Assembly (NCBI RefSeq): GCF_001623405.1
Contig: NZ_LUHG01000045.1
Coordinates: 104,213 to 168,212 of the forward strand
Direction: 5' to 3'
Origin: Hydrotalea flava
Lineage (GTDB): Bacteria; Bacteroidota; Bacteroidia; Chitinophagales; Chitinophagaceae
Length of the DNA: 64,000 nt
In this document: positions 47,789 to 58,045 of the stretch, in pieces
Layout: each line of letters starts with the position of its first letter
How positions within the stretch are numbered: position 1 is the first letter of the stretch
Translations under genes and position numbers: made by a program
The notes under the pieces: model-generated
Seen by the model: the letters and a program-made list of their open reading frames with translations, nothing else
The model's database searches: none
Told to the model about the DNA's origin: nothing

Positions 47789-49129
47789 ATGCTAAGAATG
47801 AAAAGAAAGTATGCAGTCAGTGCCTTCATTGGCGTATGTTTAATGTTGTTCAATCATCTGGTATCAGCGCAGGATAGTACGCAGATTTTAACCTTGGCTG
47901 ATGCTATTACAAGGGCATCTTCCAATAACAAATCAGTACAACTGGCAGGGATTGACGAACAAATTGCTCAAAGCAATTATAAACAAACCGATGCCATATT
48001 TTTACCACAGGTTGGAGTTTCTTATACAGCTATGAGTACCAATAATCCCTTGAATGCATTTGGATTTAAACTGCAGCAAAAATCCATTACACAGGCTGAT
48101 TTCAATCCTGATTTATTGAATCATCCTTCTGGTACACCCGATTTTTCCACCCAATTATCTGTACAGCAACCGCTATTAAATTTGGATATGTTGTATATGC
48201 GGAAAGGTGCAGCTAAACAATCTGAATTGTATCAGTTTAAAACAAAGCGTACAAAAGAATATGTTACCTATGAAGTACAGAAAGCTTATCTGCAACTTCA
48301 GTTGGCTTATGATGCAGTGAAAGTGTTGCAGGAAGCTGCACAAACTGCACATGCCATGTACCAGCTCACCAATAATTATTTTAATCAGGGTCTGGTTCAG
48401 AAATCTGATGTACTGAATGCACAGGTGCATGAAAGTATGGTAACCACTAATTTGGCCAATGCAAAAAGTAATATTAGAAATGCAAGTGACTATTTAAGTT
48501 TTTTGATGGGCGTACCTGCAGGATTGGTATATATGATTGCCGATAAAAATATTGATGATATTATCGTTGCAGATACAGCTATAAAAGTTCCGGATGCACG
48601 TGCCGATTTTATGGCCATGAAAACCGCAATAGAAGCCAGTAATCTGATGATTAAAAGCAGCAAAATGAGTTATTTGCCTAAGCTGAATGCTTTTGGAAAT
48701 TATCAACTGAACGATAGCCGCATGTTTGGCTTTGGTGCCAATGCTTATTTGGCCGGCATACAACTTTCCTGGAATATTTTTAATGGTAACAGAACCAAAA
48801 ATACCATTGTTACCAAAACATTGGAGCGCAATAAGCTGGAACAACAATTGGCACAACAAAAAGACCAAAGTCAATTAGAACTCAATAAAACTAATCGCGA
48901 TTTACAGGATGCCCGGTTTCAAATTGAGCAGCAGCACGCTGCCATTCAACAGGCTACAGAGGCTTTGCGCATTCTGCAAAACAGATACGAGCAGGGCTTA
49001 GTAAAAACTACTGATGTGCTGATGGCCGAAACACAACTGGCACAACAAAAATTAGGGCTGGCACAGGCACAGTTTAATTACCAGTCAACCAAAGCTTATA
49101 TACAATTTTTAACTGCAACCACTCATTAA
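47789..49129 (+). CDS. TolC family outer-membrane efflux protein (second, RND-associated)
   Basis: About 446 residues from ATG 47789 (ATG 47798 is also possible). A signal peptide ends near 'NHLVSAQ'. Two TolC repeats are visible, each with long helices; the second ends 'LQNRYEQGLVKTTDVLMAETQLAQQK' (read in part). The first codons in the frame (from 47723) precede the predicted transcription start, so they are not used. First gene of the RND operon. Confidence 0.92.
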   Translation: MLRMKRKYAVSAFIGVCLMLFNHLVSAQDSTQILTLADAITRASSNNKSVQLAGIDEQIAQSNYKQTDAIFLPQVGVSYTAMSTNNPLNAFGFKLQQKSITQADFNPDLLNHPSGTPDFSTQLSVQQPLLNLDMLYMRKGAAKQSELYQFKTKRTKEYVTYEVQKAYLQLQLAYDAVKVLQEAAQTAHAMYQLTNNYFNQGLVQKSDVLNAQVHESMVTTNLANAKSNIRNASDYLSFLMGVPAGLVYMIADKNIDDIIVADTAIKVPDARADFMAMKTAIEASNLMIKSSKMSYLPKLNAFGNYQLNDSRMFGFGANAYLAGIQLSWNIFNGNRTKNTIVTKTLERNKLEQQLAQQKDQSQLELNKTNRDLQDARFQIEQQHAAIQQATEALRILQNRYEQGLVKTTDVLMAETQLAQQKLGLAQAQFNYQSTKAYIQFLTATTH

Positions 49130-49150
49130 TAAAAATTTCAAAAAATAGCT

Positions 49151-50257
49151 ATGAATAAAAATGTAAAAACCACTACCGTTATGTTGGCAATGACAGGCCT
49201 GTTTTTTTCTGCCTGCTCATCTAATGAAAAAAAGCAGGAAAATACAACTGCGATTCCTCCGGTTGAAGTAAAAATGGCCTTACCCAATGCTGCAACCCAA
49301 AATGCATTGAGTTTAGGCGGACAAATAGAAGCGGTGCAAAGTGCCAATATCAGCACACGTGTAATGGGTTATATTACATCAATGAAAGTAAAAGTAGGTG
49401 ATCACGTAACACAAGGTCAGTTATTGGCTACCATCAGCAATCAGGATATGTTGGCCAAAAGAGCACAGGCCGATGCCATGATTGCAGAAGCAGAAGCTGC
49501 ATTAAAAAATGCACAAAAAGATTACGATCGCTTTACTGCATTGTACCAACAACAAAGTGCTTCTGCCAAAGAGTTGGATAATGTTACTTTACAATACAAT
49601 GCTGCCAAATCAAGAGTAGATGCTGCCAGGCAAATGCGTAATGAGGTAAATGCCATGTTAGCTTATACCAGTCTAACATCTCCATTTAGTGGTGTTGTAA
49701 CACAAAAAATGGCCGATGCAGGTAGTATGGCCAATCCCGGAATGCCATTGTTAACCATTGAAAAATCAGGCAGTTTTCAGGTAAGTATTGCAGTGCCGGA
49801 ATCGCAAATTAACAATATGCACATGGGTAACGTAGTGCCATTATACATTCAGGCCATTAATAAAACCATAAAAGGAAGCATTACACAAATAAGCCAGAGT
49901 GCACAGTACACCGGCGGTCAGTATATTGTTAAAGTAGCCATTCCCGAAAATGAAAAAACTGGTTTATATGCAGGCATGTATGTAACCGCACAATTGCCTG
50001 TTAAACAAATTACAAATGTATTGAATACAAGCAACGATGCTGTAATGGTTCCAGTATCTGCTATTTTTTATAAAGATGAACTAACCGGTTTGTATACAGT
50101 TTCTGCCAATCATACTGCTTTATTACGTTGGGTTCGCTTAGGTAAACAAATGGGTAATGATGTAGAAGTGTTATCCGGATTAAGTAAAGATGAGCCATTT
50201 ATATTGAGCGCAAACGGAAAATTAGCGGATGGAGTTCCTGTGAAAGAAATAAAATAA
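49151..50257 (+). CDS. RND efflux periplasmic adaptor subunit, lipoprotein
   Basis: A 368-residue membrane fusion protein. It opens with a lipoprotein signal ('LFFSACSSN'), then lipoyl half 'GYITSMKVKVGDHVTQGQLL', a coiled coil of about residues 100-170, lipoyl half 'TSPFSGVVTQKMADAGSMA', a beta-barrel and membrane-proximal domain. It links the RND pump to TolC. It begins 21 bases after tolC and precedes the pump gene by 89 bases. Confidence 0.93.
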   Translation: MNKNVKTTTVMLAMTGLFFSACSSNEKKQENTTAIPPVEVKMALPNAATQNALSLGGQIEAVQSANISTRVMGYITSMKVKVGDHVTQGQLLATISNQDMLAKRAQADAMIAEAEAALKNAQKDYDRFTALYQQQSASAKELDNVTLQYNAAKSRVDAARQMRNEVNAMLAYTSLTSPFSGVVTQKMADAGSMANPGMPLLTIEKSGSFQVSIAVPESQINNMHMGNVVPLYIQAINKTIKGSITQISQSAQYTGGQYIVKVAIPENEKTGLYAGMYVTAQLPVKQITNVLNTSNDAVMVPVSAIFYKDELTGLYTVSANHTALLRWVRLGKQMGNDVEVLSGLSKDEPFILSANGKLADGVPVKEIK

Positions 50258-50346
50258 CACCAGGTTGCTGAATAACATTGAAAGTTGCACCAATTAAGCG
50301 GTTAATAAAATAATTGCTGACATTATAAACTATTAGAAAATTTATT

Positions 50347-53300
50347 ATGGAAAAAGGATTTGCGGGAAATATTGCCAAAGCATTCATACAGAGTAAACTC
50401 ACCATTCTGTTAATGATTGCTTTTTTACTGATAGGTGCATACAGTACCTATTTAATTCCGCGGGAAGAAGAACCACAAATTGAAGTGCCAATGGCCGATG
50501 TGTTGGTAGGGTTTCCCGGGGCAGAACCACAAGAAGTAGAATCGAAAGTTACTGCACCATTAGAAAAAATTATTTCTAATGTAAAAGGTGTTGAATATGT
50601 ATACTCAACTACCATGCAGGGAAGAGCCATGTTAATTGTGCAGTTTTATGTAGGGGAAGATGTAGAACGTTCATTGGTAAAATTGTACAATGAACTGATG
50701 AAGAATATGGATAAGCTGCCACAGGGCGTTACACTGCCATTGGTGAAAACACGTGCCATTGATGATGTTCCTGTATTAGGGCTTACCTTATGGAGTAATC
50801 ATTACGATGATTATGCTTTACGCCAAATGGGCGAAGTGCTTACCAACGAAATTAAAAAAGTACCTGATGTATCGGCTGTAAATATTATTGGCGGACGAAG
50901 CCGTGTGGTAAAAGTAATTTTGAACAAAGATAAAATGGCCGAGTACCATGTTGATTTTTTGAGTATCGCCAAACAAATGCAGGGCAATAATGCACAATTA
51001 GCATCAGGTACTATGTTAAAAAGTGATACAGCTTTTGCGGTTGAAACAGGAAACTTTTTAACCAATGCAGATGATGTGGCTAATTTAATTATCGGCACCA
51101 ATCAACAACAACCGGTATTTCTGCGCCAGGTGGCAAAAGTGGTAGATGGCCCTGAAACACCCAGCCAATATGTATATTTTGGTTATGGAAAAGCAGATAC
51201 GTCAAAAGACTACCGTTATGTAGCATCTTACCCAGCTGTAACCTTATCTATAGCCAAAAAGAAAGGGGCAGATGCTATGCAGATTTCTGAGGAAATTCTT
51301 TCTAAAATCAACCATATTAAAAGCCAGTTAATTCCGGCCGATGTGCATGTAACTACCACACGTAATTATGGAGAAACCGCTTCTGAAAAAGTATCTGAAT
51401 TGCTGTTTCACTTATTTATTGCCATTGTTGTAGTTACTTTGTTTGTAATGCTGGCAATGGGTTGGCGTGGTGGTTTGGTGGTGTTTTTATCAGTGCCTGT
51501 TACGTTTGCCCTAACCTTATTTGCATATTATTTTCTACATTACACATTAAACCGTATTACACTTTTTGCTTTGGTATTTATTACAGGTATTGTGGTAGAT
51601 GATTCAATTATTATTGCCGAGAATATGCACCGGCATTTTAAAATGAAACGGCTTCCGCCATTGCAGGCTGCAATCTATGCCATTAATGAAGTAGGTAATC
51701 CTACTATTCTTGCTACATTTACGGTTATTGCAGCGGTATTGCCTATGGCATTTGTATCGGGATTGATGGGACCATACATGAGCCCCATGCCCATAGGCGC
51801 CTCTATTGCTATGATGTTGTCTTTAATTGTAGCGCTTACATTAACACCTTATCTGGGTTATTTATTTCTGCGAGAAAGAGAACATCATGGCAAAGAGAAA
51901 CCGCCGGTCGTACTTGAAAAAACAGGTATTTACAAGATTTACAAATCATTTATCAATCCCATGCTGCAAACCAGATGGAAACGTTGGGTATTCATGATTA
52001 GCATTGTTGTAATTCTGTTTGCATCGATGATGATGTTTTACACAAAGGCGGTGGCCGTTAAAATGCTACCATTCGATAATAAGAATGAATTTCAGGTGGT
52101 GATTGATATGCCTGAAGGAAGTACTTTAGAAAAAACTGCCGTTGTTACCAAAGAAATTGCTGAATTTGTTTCCCATCAACCTATGGTGGAGAATTATCAG
52201 GAATATATTGGCACTGCAGGGCCTATTAGTTTTAACGGGTTGGTTCGCCACTACGATTTTAGAAGAGGCGATAATATGGCCGATATACAAATTAATTTGG
52301 TGAAGAAAGAAGACCGGAAAGAGCAAAGCCATGCTATTGCCAAAAGCATGCGGCCGGGTATACAGGAAATTGCTAAGCAATACAATGCCAATGTTAAAAT
52401 AGTAGAAGTACCACCAGGCCCGCCGGTATTATCTACTTTAGTTGCAGAAGTGTATGGGCCCGATTACAGGCAACAAATTGCCATTGCCAAACAAATTAAG
52501 CAGTTGTTTGCTACAACGCCAGATGTGGTGGATGTTGACTGGCGGGTAGAGCATGACCAGACTGAATATAAGTTTGATGTAGATAAAGAAAAGGCGATGC
52601 GCTATGGTATTGCACCGGCGCAGGTAGTAGCTACCATGCATGCCGCTTTATCGAACAGCAATGTGGGTACGTTGCATCTACCTTCCAGTTATGATCCGGT
52701 GAATATTTCATTACAATTAAGTGATGCCGATAAATCGGATATTAATGCACTGAAAAATTTAAAAGTCATTAATCAACAAGGTAATGCAATTCCTGTTGGC
52801 GATTTGGTAACCATTACAAGAGGTATTAAAGAAAAAAGCATTTATCGCAAAAATCAAAAACGTGTAGTGTATGTAACTGCCGATATGGCCGGTAAATTAG
52901 AAAGCCCGTCTTATGCCATGAGCGATATATCTGATAAGCTCAATAGTATACAATTGCCGGCTGGTTATACTTTAAAAGAAGAATATACCCATGCACCTAA
53001 ATTAGAAGATCATTTTTCATTGAAATGGGATGGCGAATGGCAAATTACCTATGAAGTATTTCGCGATTTAGGTATTGCATTTGTAGTAGTGATTTTAATT
53101 ATTTATATGTTGATAGTAGGATGGTTCCAAAACTTTACCGTTCCTATTATTATGCTGGCAGCCATACCATTATCATTAATTGGTATTATTATTGGCCACT
53201 GGATGATGGGTGCTTTCTTTACCGCTACTTCTATGATTGGTTTTATTGCGCTGGCAGGTGTAATGGTGCGCAACTCGGTATTGTTAATTGATTTCATCAA

Positions 53301-53586
53301 TATCCGATTACGGGAAGGTATACCATTAAAGCAGGCCATTATTGAAGCAGGAGCTGTTAGAACAACGCCTATTTTATTAACCGCTGGTGCTGTAGCTTTA
53401 GGTGCTATTGTTATTTTGTTCGATCCTATTTTTCAGGGTTTGGCCATATCTTTAATGGGTGGTACCATTACTTCTACATTCCTCACATTATTGGTAGTGC
53501 CTTTATTGTATTACAAAATGATGCGCAAAAAGTATCCGGAAAATACAAATCCCGAAAACAATCCTAACAATGAAATCACCCATTAA
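50347..53586 (+). CDS. efflux RND transporter permease subunit (AcrB-type)
   Basis: A 1079-residue inner-membrane pump with 12 membrane segments in two halves and two large periplasmic loops. The proton-relay Asp pair is present in TM4 ('GIVVDDSIIIAEN'). Other marks: 'FPGAEPQEVESKVTAPLEKI', 'VTFALTLFAYYFLHYTLNRI' and 'AGVMVRNSVLLIDFINIRLR'. The double Asp and general form favour drug/organic substrates over the heavy-metal CzcA group, but this is not decisive. It is followed at 20 bases by two tiny genes. Confidence 0.93.
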   Translation: MEKGFAGNIAKAFIQSKLTILLMIAFLLIGAYSTYLIPREEEPQIEVPMADVLVGFPGAEPQEVESKVTAPLEKIISNVKGVEYVYSTTMQGRAMLIVQFYVGEDVERSLVKLYNELMKNMDKLPQGVTLPLVKTRAIDDVPVLGLTLWSNHYDDYALRQMGEVLTNEIKKVPDVSAVNIIGGRSRVVKVILNKDKMAEYHVDFLSIAKQMQGNNAQLASGTMLKSDTAFAVETGNFLTNADDVANLIIGTNQQQPVFLRQVAKVVDGPETPSQYVYFGYGKADTSKDYRYVASYPAVTLSIAKKKGADAMQISEEILSKINHIKSQLIPADVHVTTTRNYGETASEKVSELLFHLFIAIVVVTLFVMLAMGWRGGLVVFLSVPVTFALTLFAYYFLHYTLNRITLFALVFITGIVVDDSIIIAENMHRHFKMKRLPPLQAAIYAINEVGNPTILATFTVIAAVLPMAFVSGLMGPYMSPMPIGASIAMMLSLIVALTLTPYLGYLFLREREHHGKEKPPVVLEKTGIYKIYKSFINPMLQTRWKRWVFMISIVVILFASMMMFYTKAVAVKMLPFDNKNEFQVVIDMPEGSTLEKTAVVTKEIAEFVSHQPMVENYQEYIGTAGPISFNGLVRHYDFRRGDNMADIQINLVKKEDRKEQSHAIAKSMRPGIQEIAKQYNANVKIVEVPPGPPVLSTLVAEVYGPDYRQQIAIAKQIKQLFATTPDVVDVDWRVEHDQTEYKFDVDKEKAMRYGIAPAQVVATMHAALSNSNVGTLHLPSSYDPVNISLQLSDADKSDINALKNLKVINQQGNAIPVGDLVTITRGIKEKSIYRKNQKRVVYVTADMAGKLESPSYAMSDISDKLNSIQLPAGYTLKEEYTHAPKLEDHFSLKWDGEWQITYEVFRDLGIAFVVVILIIYMLIVGWFQNFTVPIIMLAAIPLSLIGIIIGHWMMGAFFTATSMIGFIALAGVMVRNSVLLIDFINIRLREGIPLKQAIIEAGAVRTTPILLTAGAVALGAIVILFDPIFQGLAISLMGGTITSTFLTLLVVPLLYYKMMRKKYPENTNPENNPNNEITH

Positions 53587-53606
53587 TCACCCCAAAACTA
53601 TGGTAT

Positions 53607-53915
53607 ATGAAAATGTTAGTTATTACAAGTATTAAAGAGGATTTGCTGGCCGTAACCCATATTCTCGAAAAAGCCAAAGTGCCGGTATTTAGTGTTACCG
53701 ATACCATTGGCCATAAGGCAGAGCATAATAATTATATGCTCAACAACTGGTTTGCCAGTGGCGATGCACAAACCAGCGCTTTATTCTTTTTCAGTTTTAC
53801 GGAGGATGATAAAGCGAAACATGCTGTTGAACAGGTAAAGAAGTTTAATAATGAAACGCCCAGTGCATTTCCTATCAGGGCTTTTATTGTACCTGTTGAG
53901 GCAAGCAGTTATTAA
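53607..53915 (+). CDS. small protein, possibly PII/CutA-like (DUF3240-type)
   Basis: A 102-residue protein with an alternating strand/helix pattern ('MLVITSIKEDLLAVTHILEKA') and a final 'PIRAFIVPVE', resembling the ferredoxin-like fold of PII-like proteins that often accompany RND operons. It has no membrane segment. The relation to PII is inferred from pattern and context only. It lies 20 bases after the pump gene and is likely a regulator or accessory of the efflux system. Confidence 0.5.
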   Translation: MKMLVITSIKEDLLAVTHILEKAKVPVFSVTDTIGHKAEHNNYMLNNWFASGDAQTSALFFFSFTEDDKAKHAVEQVKKFNNETPSAFPIRAFIVPVEASSY

Positions 53916-53940
53916 TTATAATATATAAAAAAAGAAAAAA

Positions 53941-54144
53941 ATGAGAGAACGTATTGTACGTGCCGTTGCCGGCAGTTTGGTATTAGTAAGTGTAGTATTA
54001 ATTTATTTTGTTTCGGTTAACTGGATATGGTTAAGTGTATTTGTAGGTGTTAATTTACTGCAATCCTCCTTTACCCGGTTTTGTCCGTTAGAAAAAATAT
54101 TAGATGGGTTGGGTATACCCTCTAATAACGGAAAATGTTGTTGA
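53941..54144 (+). CDS. DUF2892 (YgaP-like) small inner-membrane protein
   Basis: A 67-residue protein: 'MRERIVRAVAGSLVLVSVVL' and 'LSVFVGVNLLQSSFTRFCPL' are the two hydrophobic hairpin helices of DUF2892, with the Cys of 'RFCPLEKIL' that is conserved there. The C-terminus ends in a Cys-Cys pair. DUF2892 is often fused to or adjacent to rhodanese domains; here it closes the RND operon. A terminator follows. Confidence 0.85.
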   Translation: MRERIVRAVAGSLVLVSVVLIYFVSVNWIWLSVFVGVNLLQSSFTRFCPLEKILDGLGIPSNNGKCC

Positions 54145-54171
54145 GTTAGAGAGAACAGTGGCGTAAGGTTA

Positions 54172-54202
54172 GGCTAACAGTGTGGTTGCTGTTAGCCTTT
54201 TT
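54172..54202 (+). terminator. Rho-independent terminator of the RND operon
   Basis: A 9-base stem (GGCTAACAG at 54172-54180 with CTGTTAGCC at 54189-54197), an 8-base loop, and a run of five T. Confidence 0.88.
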
Positions 54203-54208
54203 GTATTA

Positions 54209-54688
54209 CTAAAACCGTTTGCCAATTGAAAAACCTATCCAGGGTACAAAGCCAAATTTGTTAATTCCCGGCGTGCAACTAATACGCCACATCATATTTT
54301 TTGTGGTATGTCTTCTATAGCCAAAACTGGGAATAAAATTTACAAAGTGGTCATCGGCAGGTGTGGTTTTTTCCCAAAATAGTTTAGCATTTTCTCGGGT
54401 AAAACTAACGCCCAATCCGGCGTCTAAAAATCCTTTAGGGTTTTTAGTAGCAAAAAGGTAGTTAATACCAATGGGTATGGTTAAATAATAAGCATTTTCT
54501 GAATACATGCCTACGCCAATGCGTACACCCAAACCCGGCTCTTTGGTTAATTGCCGTTCATAGTTGGCAGAAATAAACAGGCCATTACCGCCTGCTTCTA
54601 AATAAATGTCGTTTCTTTTAAAAGAAGATTGGCCAACGCAATGCTGGGCCAATAATAACAAGGGGAGGATATAAATATATATTTTCAT
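54209..54688 (-). CDS. small outer-membrane beta-barrel-like protein
   Basis: A 159-residue protein with a signal peptide ending 'HCVGQ'. Alternating strands of the type 'GLGVRIGVGMYSENAYYLTI' and a C-terminal aromatic 'FVPWIGFSIGKRF' suggest an 8-stranded outer-membrane barrel. No function can be named. It is 9 bases downstream of a similar gene on the same strand, so the two form an operon. Confidence 0.65.
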   Translation of the reverse strand: MKIYIYILPLLLLAQHCVGQSSFKRNDIYLEAGGNGLFISANYERQLTKEPGLGVRIGVGMYSENAYYLTIPIGINYLFATKNPKGFLDAGLGVSFTRENAKLFWEKTTPADDHFVNFIPSFGYRRHTTKNMMWRISCTPGINKFGFVPWIGFSIGKRF

Positions 54689-54697
54689 TTTGTTGAT

Positions 54698-55351
54698 TTA
54701 GAAATGATAAGATAATGCAGGTGTTAACGTAACCGCTTCAAATGTTCCGGTTGAAATTAGGAAATATATCCTTGAACGAATGCCTAAAGAAAAATGGCGA
54801 TCAATGGTTTTAAAATAACCTAATCCGGCAAAAACGCCGCCTTCTTCCAAACCGTTGTTTTTATAATTGCGTTCTGCCAGATTAATTAAATTATTAAAAT
54901 TTTCTAATGATATTTCTTGCTGGTTAGAACGTAAGTAAAATAGCCCTGCTTGGTATTTCCAATTGTTCTTTCGTTTATTACATGTTCCTTCATAGGCAAA
55001 TTGGTAGAAATGATTGATATGCCTGATGGTAAAATTTTCAATTTGTAAATAAATGGAATTAAAAGGGCCATCAAAATTAATTTTTTTACCATTTACAGAT
55101 TGTGCATATGCAATGCTGAGGGTAGAACTACTATCCATTTGAAATTTAAGTTCCACCCCTGCAATAGAACCTACAAAATTCTTTTTATAGAAATAGGTTT
55201 TAGGGCTTGGGCCGCCCAGTTCATCATAACTTCTTACAAAAAAATTGCCATTCAATCCATAATTGGCCTCCAATGAAAATTTACTTTTTTGGGCAAGTAA
55301 AATGCAATTTAACACAGCCGTACCAATAATAAATAATATCGTTTTTTTCAT
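54698..55351 (-). CDS. outer-membrane beta-barrel-like protein
   Basis: A 217-residue protein, with signal peptide (residues 1-20, ending 'NCILLAQ'), strand-like segments, and the C-terminal 'TPALSYHF' with a final Phe typical of outer-membrane proteins. It appears related in style to its downstream partner but no family is recognised. Confidence 0.65.
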   Translation of the reverse strand: MKKTILFIIGTAVLNCILLAQKSKFSLEANYGLNGNFFVRSYDELGGPSPKTYFYKKNFVGSIAGVELKFQMDSSSTLSIAYAQSVNGKKINFDGPFNSIYLQIENFTIRHINHFYQFAYEGTCNKRKNNWKYQAGLFYLRSNQQEISLENFNNLINLAERNYKNNGLEEGGVFAGLGYFKTIDRHFSLGIRSRIYFLISTGTFEAVTLTPALSYHF

Positions 55352-55749
55352 GTGATTTTTTTAAAAGCCTAACCAATTTTTTGGGGTAGGGATTGTTTAT
55401 TATTTGATGATTATCTAAAGTTCATCATACGCAGCTTAGTGTAAACCCCAAAAAAAATGTGGAAGCTACCGGCTACATATAATGATTATTTTTACATTAC
55501 AATAATAAGTAAACATTTTTATATATACATAATTATTTTAAGTAAATTTTAAAAATACCGTGTTTTTACGATATTTAATACCAAAAAAGGTAAAATTTAA
55601 TGTAAATGAGTAGTGTATGAATACTTAAAAATAATTATATTATGGTGATTGTTTTCTATCCTTAAAAAAATAGATGGCATCATTCGTCTGAAACCTGTTC
55701 GCCCAACCAACTTGTGTCTTTATAAACTTTATTATAAGCGTATACGACA
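55352..55749. other. intergenic, AT-rich; no gene seen
   Basis: Between the barrel-protein pair and the M28 peptidase terminator. Long A/T tracts, no ORF with family features, no RNA gene and no clear TAnnTTTG promoter. The barrel-gene promoter should lie near 55360-55450 but was not identified. Confidence 0.4.
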
Positions 55750-55782
55750 TAAAAATAAAAAGGCTGCCGTTGAAAGGCAACC
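55750..55782 (-). terminator. Rho-independent terminator after the M28 peptidase gene
   Basis: GGCTGCC (55762-55768) pairs with GGCAACC (55776-55782, one G-U) around a 7-base loop, with a T-rich tail on the minus strand. Confidence 0.75.
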
Positions 55783-55816
55783 CTTGTATGTTGTAATGTA
55801 ATGGGTAATCAAATAA

Positions 55817-58045
55817 TTATAACTGAGCTGCTTTGGCTAAATAGGCAGCCAATTGTTGAATGGCGGCTGCATCAACAGCAATTTGTTCCTGCGCTTCCTG
55901 CCAGTTGCGTTGCTCTATTGCTTCACGAATACCGGGCATGGTTTTAACACCATAACCTGTATAGAAGCCGGGTGCATATAAAGTGTGTTTGTACCATGGG
56001 CGGCGGGGTAATCCGTTGGTAGATAACAATTGTTGTTCTGCACGGTATAAAGCCTGGTTGAGAGGTGCTTGTATTGTGCTGTTGTGTAAGGCTTTTTCCC
56101 AGGTAATGGCCAAACTATCACTACTGTTTTTTAAAGCAACAATGGCATTTTGTAAAGGCGAGAAATCTAAGTAGGGTACTGCGGGTTTCTCAGTAGGGAA
56201 TACCATTTTTTTAGTGGGGTCGGCCGCTAATTCAAACTGATGGGTGGCAATCATTTTATTTTCTACCAGTGTACTCATGCGCATTTGGTTGGTTATGTTC
56301 ATTAAGTCGGTAATATAACCATCCACGGTTGTATGTAGGCTTCTGAAATCAAAAGGCAGTACATCGGCTTCTACCATGCGTAAGGCAGCTCTGCCGGCAG
56401 TCTTCGCCAAGGCCACACCGTATTCAAATGTAGGGTCTTTAAATCGGCGGTACATATCCCATGAATCATAAATGGAATGGTATTCGCCGCCTGCATCTTC
56501 ACCTCCAAAACCTAAATCTAAACAAGGCACGCCTAAGTGCTGAATAAAAGAAGAATAATCAGAGCCTGAGCCCATGGCGCCTAATTCTAATGTGTGTTCT
56601 TTCATTAAAGCCTGTTTTTTTTCATCAGTAGCAGCGTGTACTATCTGCTCGGCTAATCTTCTTTTAAAAATACTGACATCGATTTCAGGATCTTTTACTG
56701 TTTCACTAATTTGGTACATAAAATTATTCAGTGCATGTGAGCCTTCTGCATTCAGAAAGCCCCTGCCGTTACCATCAGAGTTAATGTATACTACTGCTTT
56801 TTGTTGCAATTCTTTTCCATGATCTTCGGCCCATTCGGTGCTGCCCAATAAACCTGGTTCTTCTCCATCCCATGCGCAGTATACTAAAGTACGTTTGGGT
56901 TGCCAGCCTTTTTTCACCAATTCGCCAATGGCTTTGGCTTCTTCTAATAATGCAGATTGCCCGCTGATAGGGTCATTGGCTCCATTTACCCATGCATCGT
57001 GGTGGTTGCCTCTAATTACCCATTCATCGGGGTAAGTGCTGCCTTTTATTTTGGCAATTACATCATAGGCCGGACGAATCTTCCAGTCGAATGTTAATTT
57101 TAAATGTACAATGGCTTTACCGGGACCTACATGATACGTAATGGGTAATCCGCCTGTCCAGTCAGCAGGTGCTACCGGCCCGTCTAAAGCGGCTAATAAA
57201 GGTTGCGCATCATGATAGCTGATGGGTAATACTGGAATTTTTAATATGGTGGTAGCATCTTTACGGTCTAAACGTTGTGCATTTTCAGTAGCGCCAACGC
57301 CAGGTGTTAAGGGGTCGCCGGGGTACAATACCATATCCATTACACTGCCACGTTGTACACCATATTCGTTTTTAAATGGTCCCTTTGGGTAAACATCGCC
57401 ACGGCTGTAACCATCATCTTTAGGGTCGGAATAAATAATACAACCAATGGCGCCATGCTCATAAGCTACTTTTGGTTTAATGCCTCGCCAGCTTCTGCCA
57501 TATTTGGCAATTACAATTTTACCTTTTACATCAACACCCAATTTGGCAAGGGTTTCATAATCGCTGGGTAATCCGTAATTAACAAATACTAATTGCCCGG
57601 TTACATCACCATCGGCACTCCAGGCATTGTAAGTAGGTAGTTGTCCCTCCTGCCCACTGGTGGCATCTTCTTTTAAAGCCGGTTCTTTTAAAATAGCAGT
57701 GTATTTGGTGGGCGAGGTCATTTCCAATACCCTGGTAACAGGTGTGGGAAATAAAACCTGATAGGTTTCAATATGTGCATCCCAGCCCCATGATTTGTAT
57801 TTTGCTAAAATAGCTTCTGCAACTGCTTTGCTGCCAGGCGATCCGATTTCGTGTGGTTTGGCCGACAATTCCTGAATGGTGTTACCTACATTTTGTGCAC
57901 TTAACAAAGCATCAAATTGTTGTTCTAATGCCATTTGTTTGGCACTGTTTTTTTCGGTAAAGCCACTGATTGCAGCAGTTTGCGACCATGCGCTTTGCTG
58001 TAAACTTAACAAGCCTATGCCCATTAGCAGTAATGTTTTTCTCAT
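55817..58045 (-). CDS. M28 family metallopeptidase, glutamate carboxypeptidase II-like
   Basis: About 742 residues with a signal peptide (ending 'QSAWSQ'). Domains in order: a PA domain, the M28 zinc-peptidase core with 'RGNHHDAWVNGANDPISG' (His and bridging Asp), 'WDGEEPGLLGSTEWAEDH' (catalytic Glu pair), 'YINSDGNG' and 'GGEYHSIYDSWD' (His ligand), then a C-terminal helical dimer domain as in transferrin receptor/GCPII. It cleaves acidic C-terminal residues from peptides in eukaryotic relatives; the bacterial substrate is unknown. ATG 58045 gives the signal peptide; the longer frame from 58150 is not used. Confidence 0.9.
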   Translation of the reverse strand: MRKTLLLMGIGLLSLQQSAWSQTAAISGFTEKNSAKQMALEQQFDALLSAQNVGNTIQELSAKPHEIGSPGSKAVAEAILAKYKSWGWDAHIETYQVLFPTPVTRVLEMTSPTKYTAILKEPALKEDATSGQEGQLPTYNAWSADGDVTGQLVFVNYGLPSDYETLAKLGVDVKGKIVIAKYGRSWRGIKPKVAYEHGAIGCIIYSDPKDDGYSRGDVYPKGPFKNEYGVQRGSVMDMVLYPGDPLTPGVGATENAQRLDRKDATTILKIPVLPISYHDAQPLLAALDGPVAPADWTGGLPITYHVGPGKAIVHLKLTFDWKIRPAYDVIAKIKGSTYPDEWVIRGNHHDAWVNGANDPISGQSALLEEAKAIGELVKKGWQPKRTLVYCAWDGEEPGLLGSTEWAEDHGKELQQKAVVYINSDGNGRGFLNAEGSHALNNFMYQISETVKDPEIDVSIFKRRLAEQIVHAATDEKKQALMKEHTLELGAMGSGSDYSSFIQHLGVPCLDLGFGGEDAGGEYHSIYDSWDMYRRFKDPTFEYGVALAKTAGRAALRMVEADVLPFDFRSLHTTVDGYITDLMNITNQMRMSTLVENKMIATHQFELAADPTKKMVFPTEKPAVPYLDFSPLQNAIVALKNSSDSLAITWEKALHNSTIQAPLNQALYRAEQQLLSTNGLPRRPWYKHTLYAPGFYTGYGVKTMPGIREAIEQRNWQEAQEQIAVDAAAIQQLAAYLAKAAQL

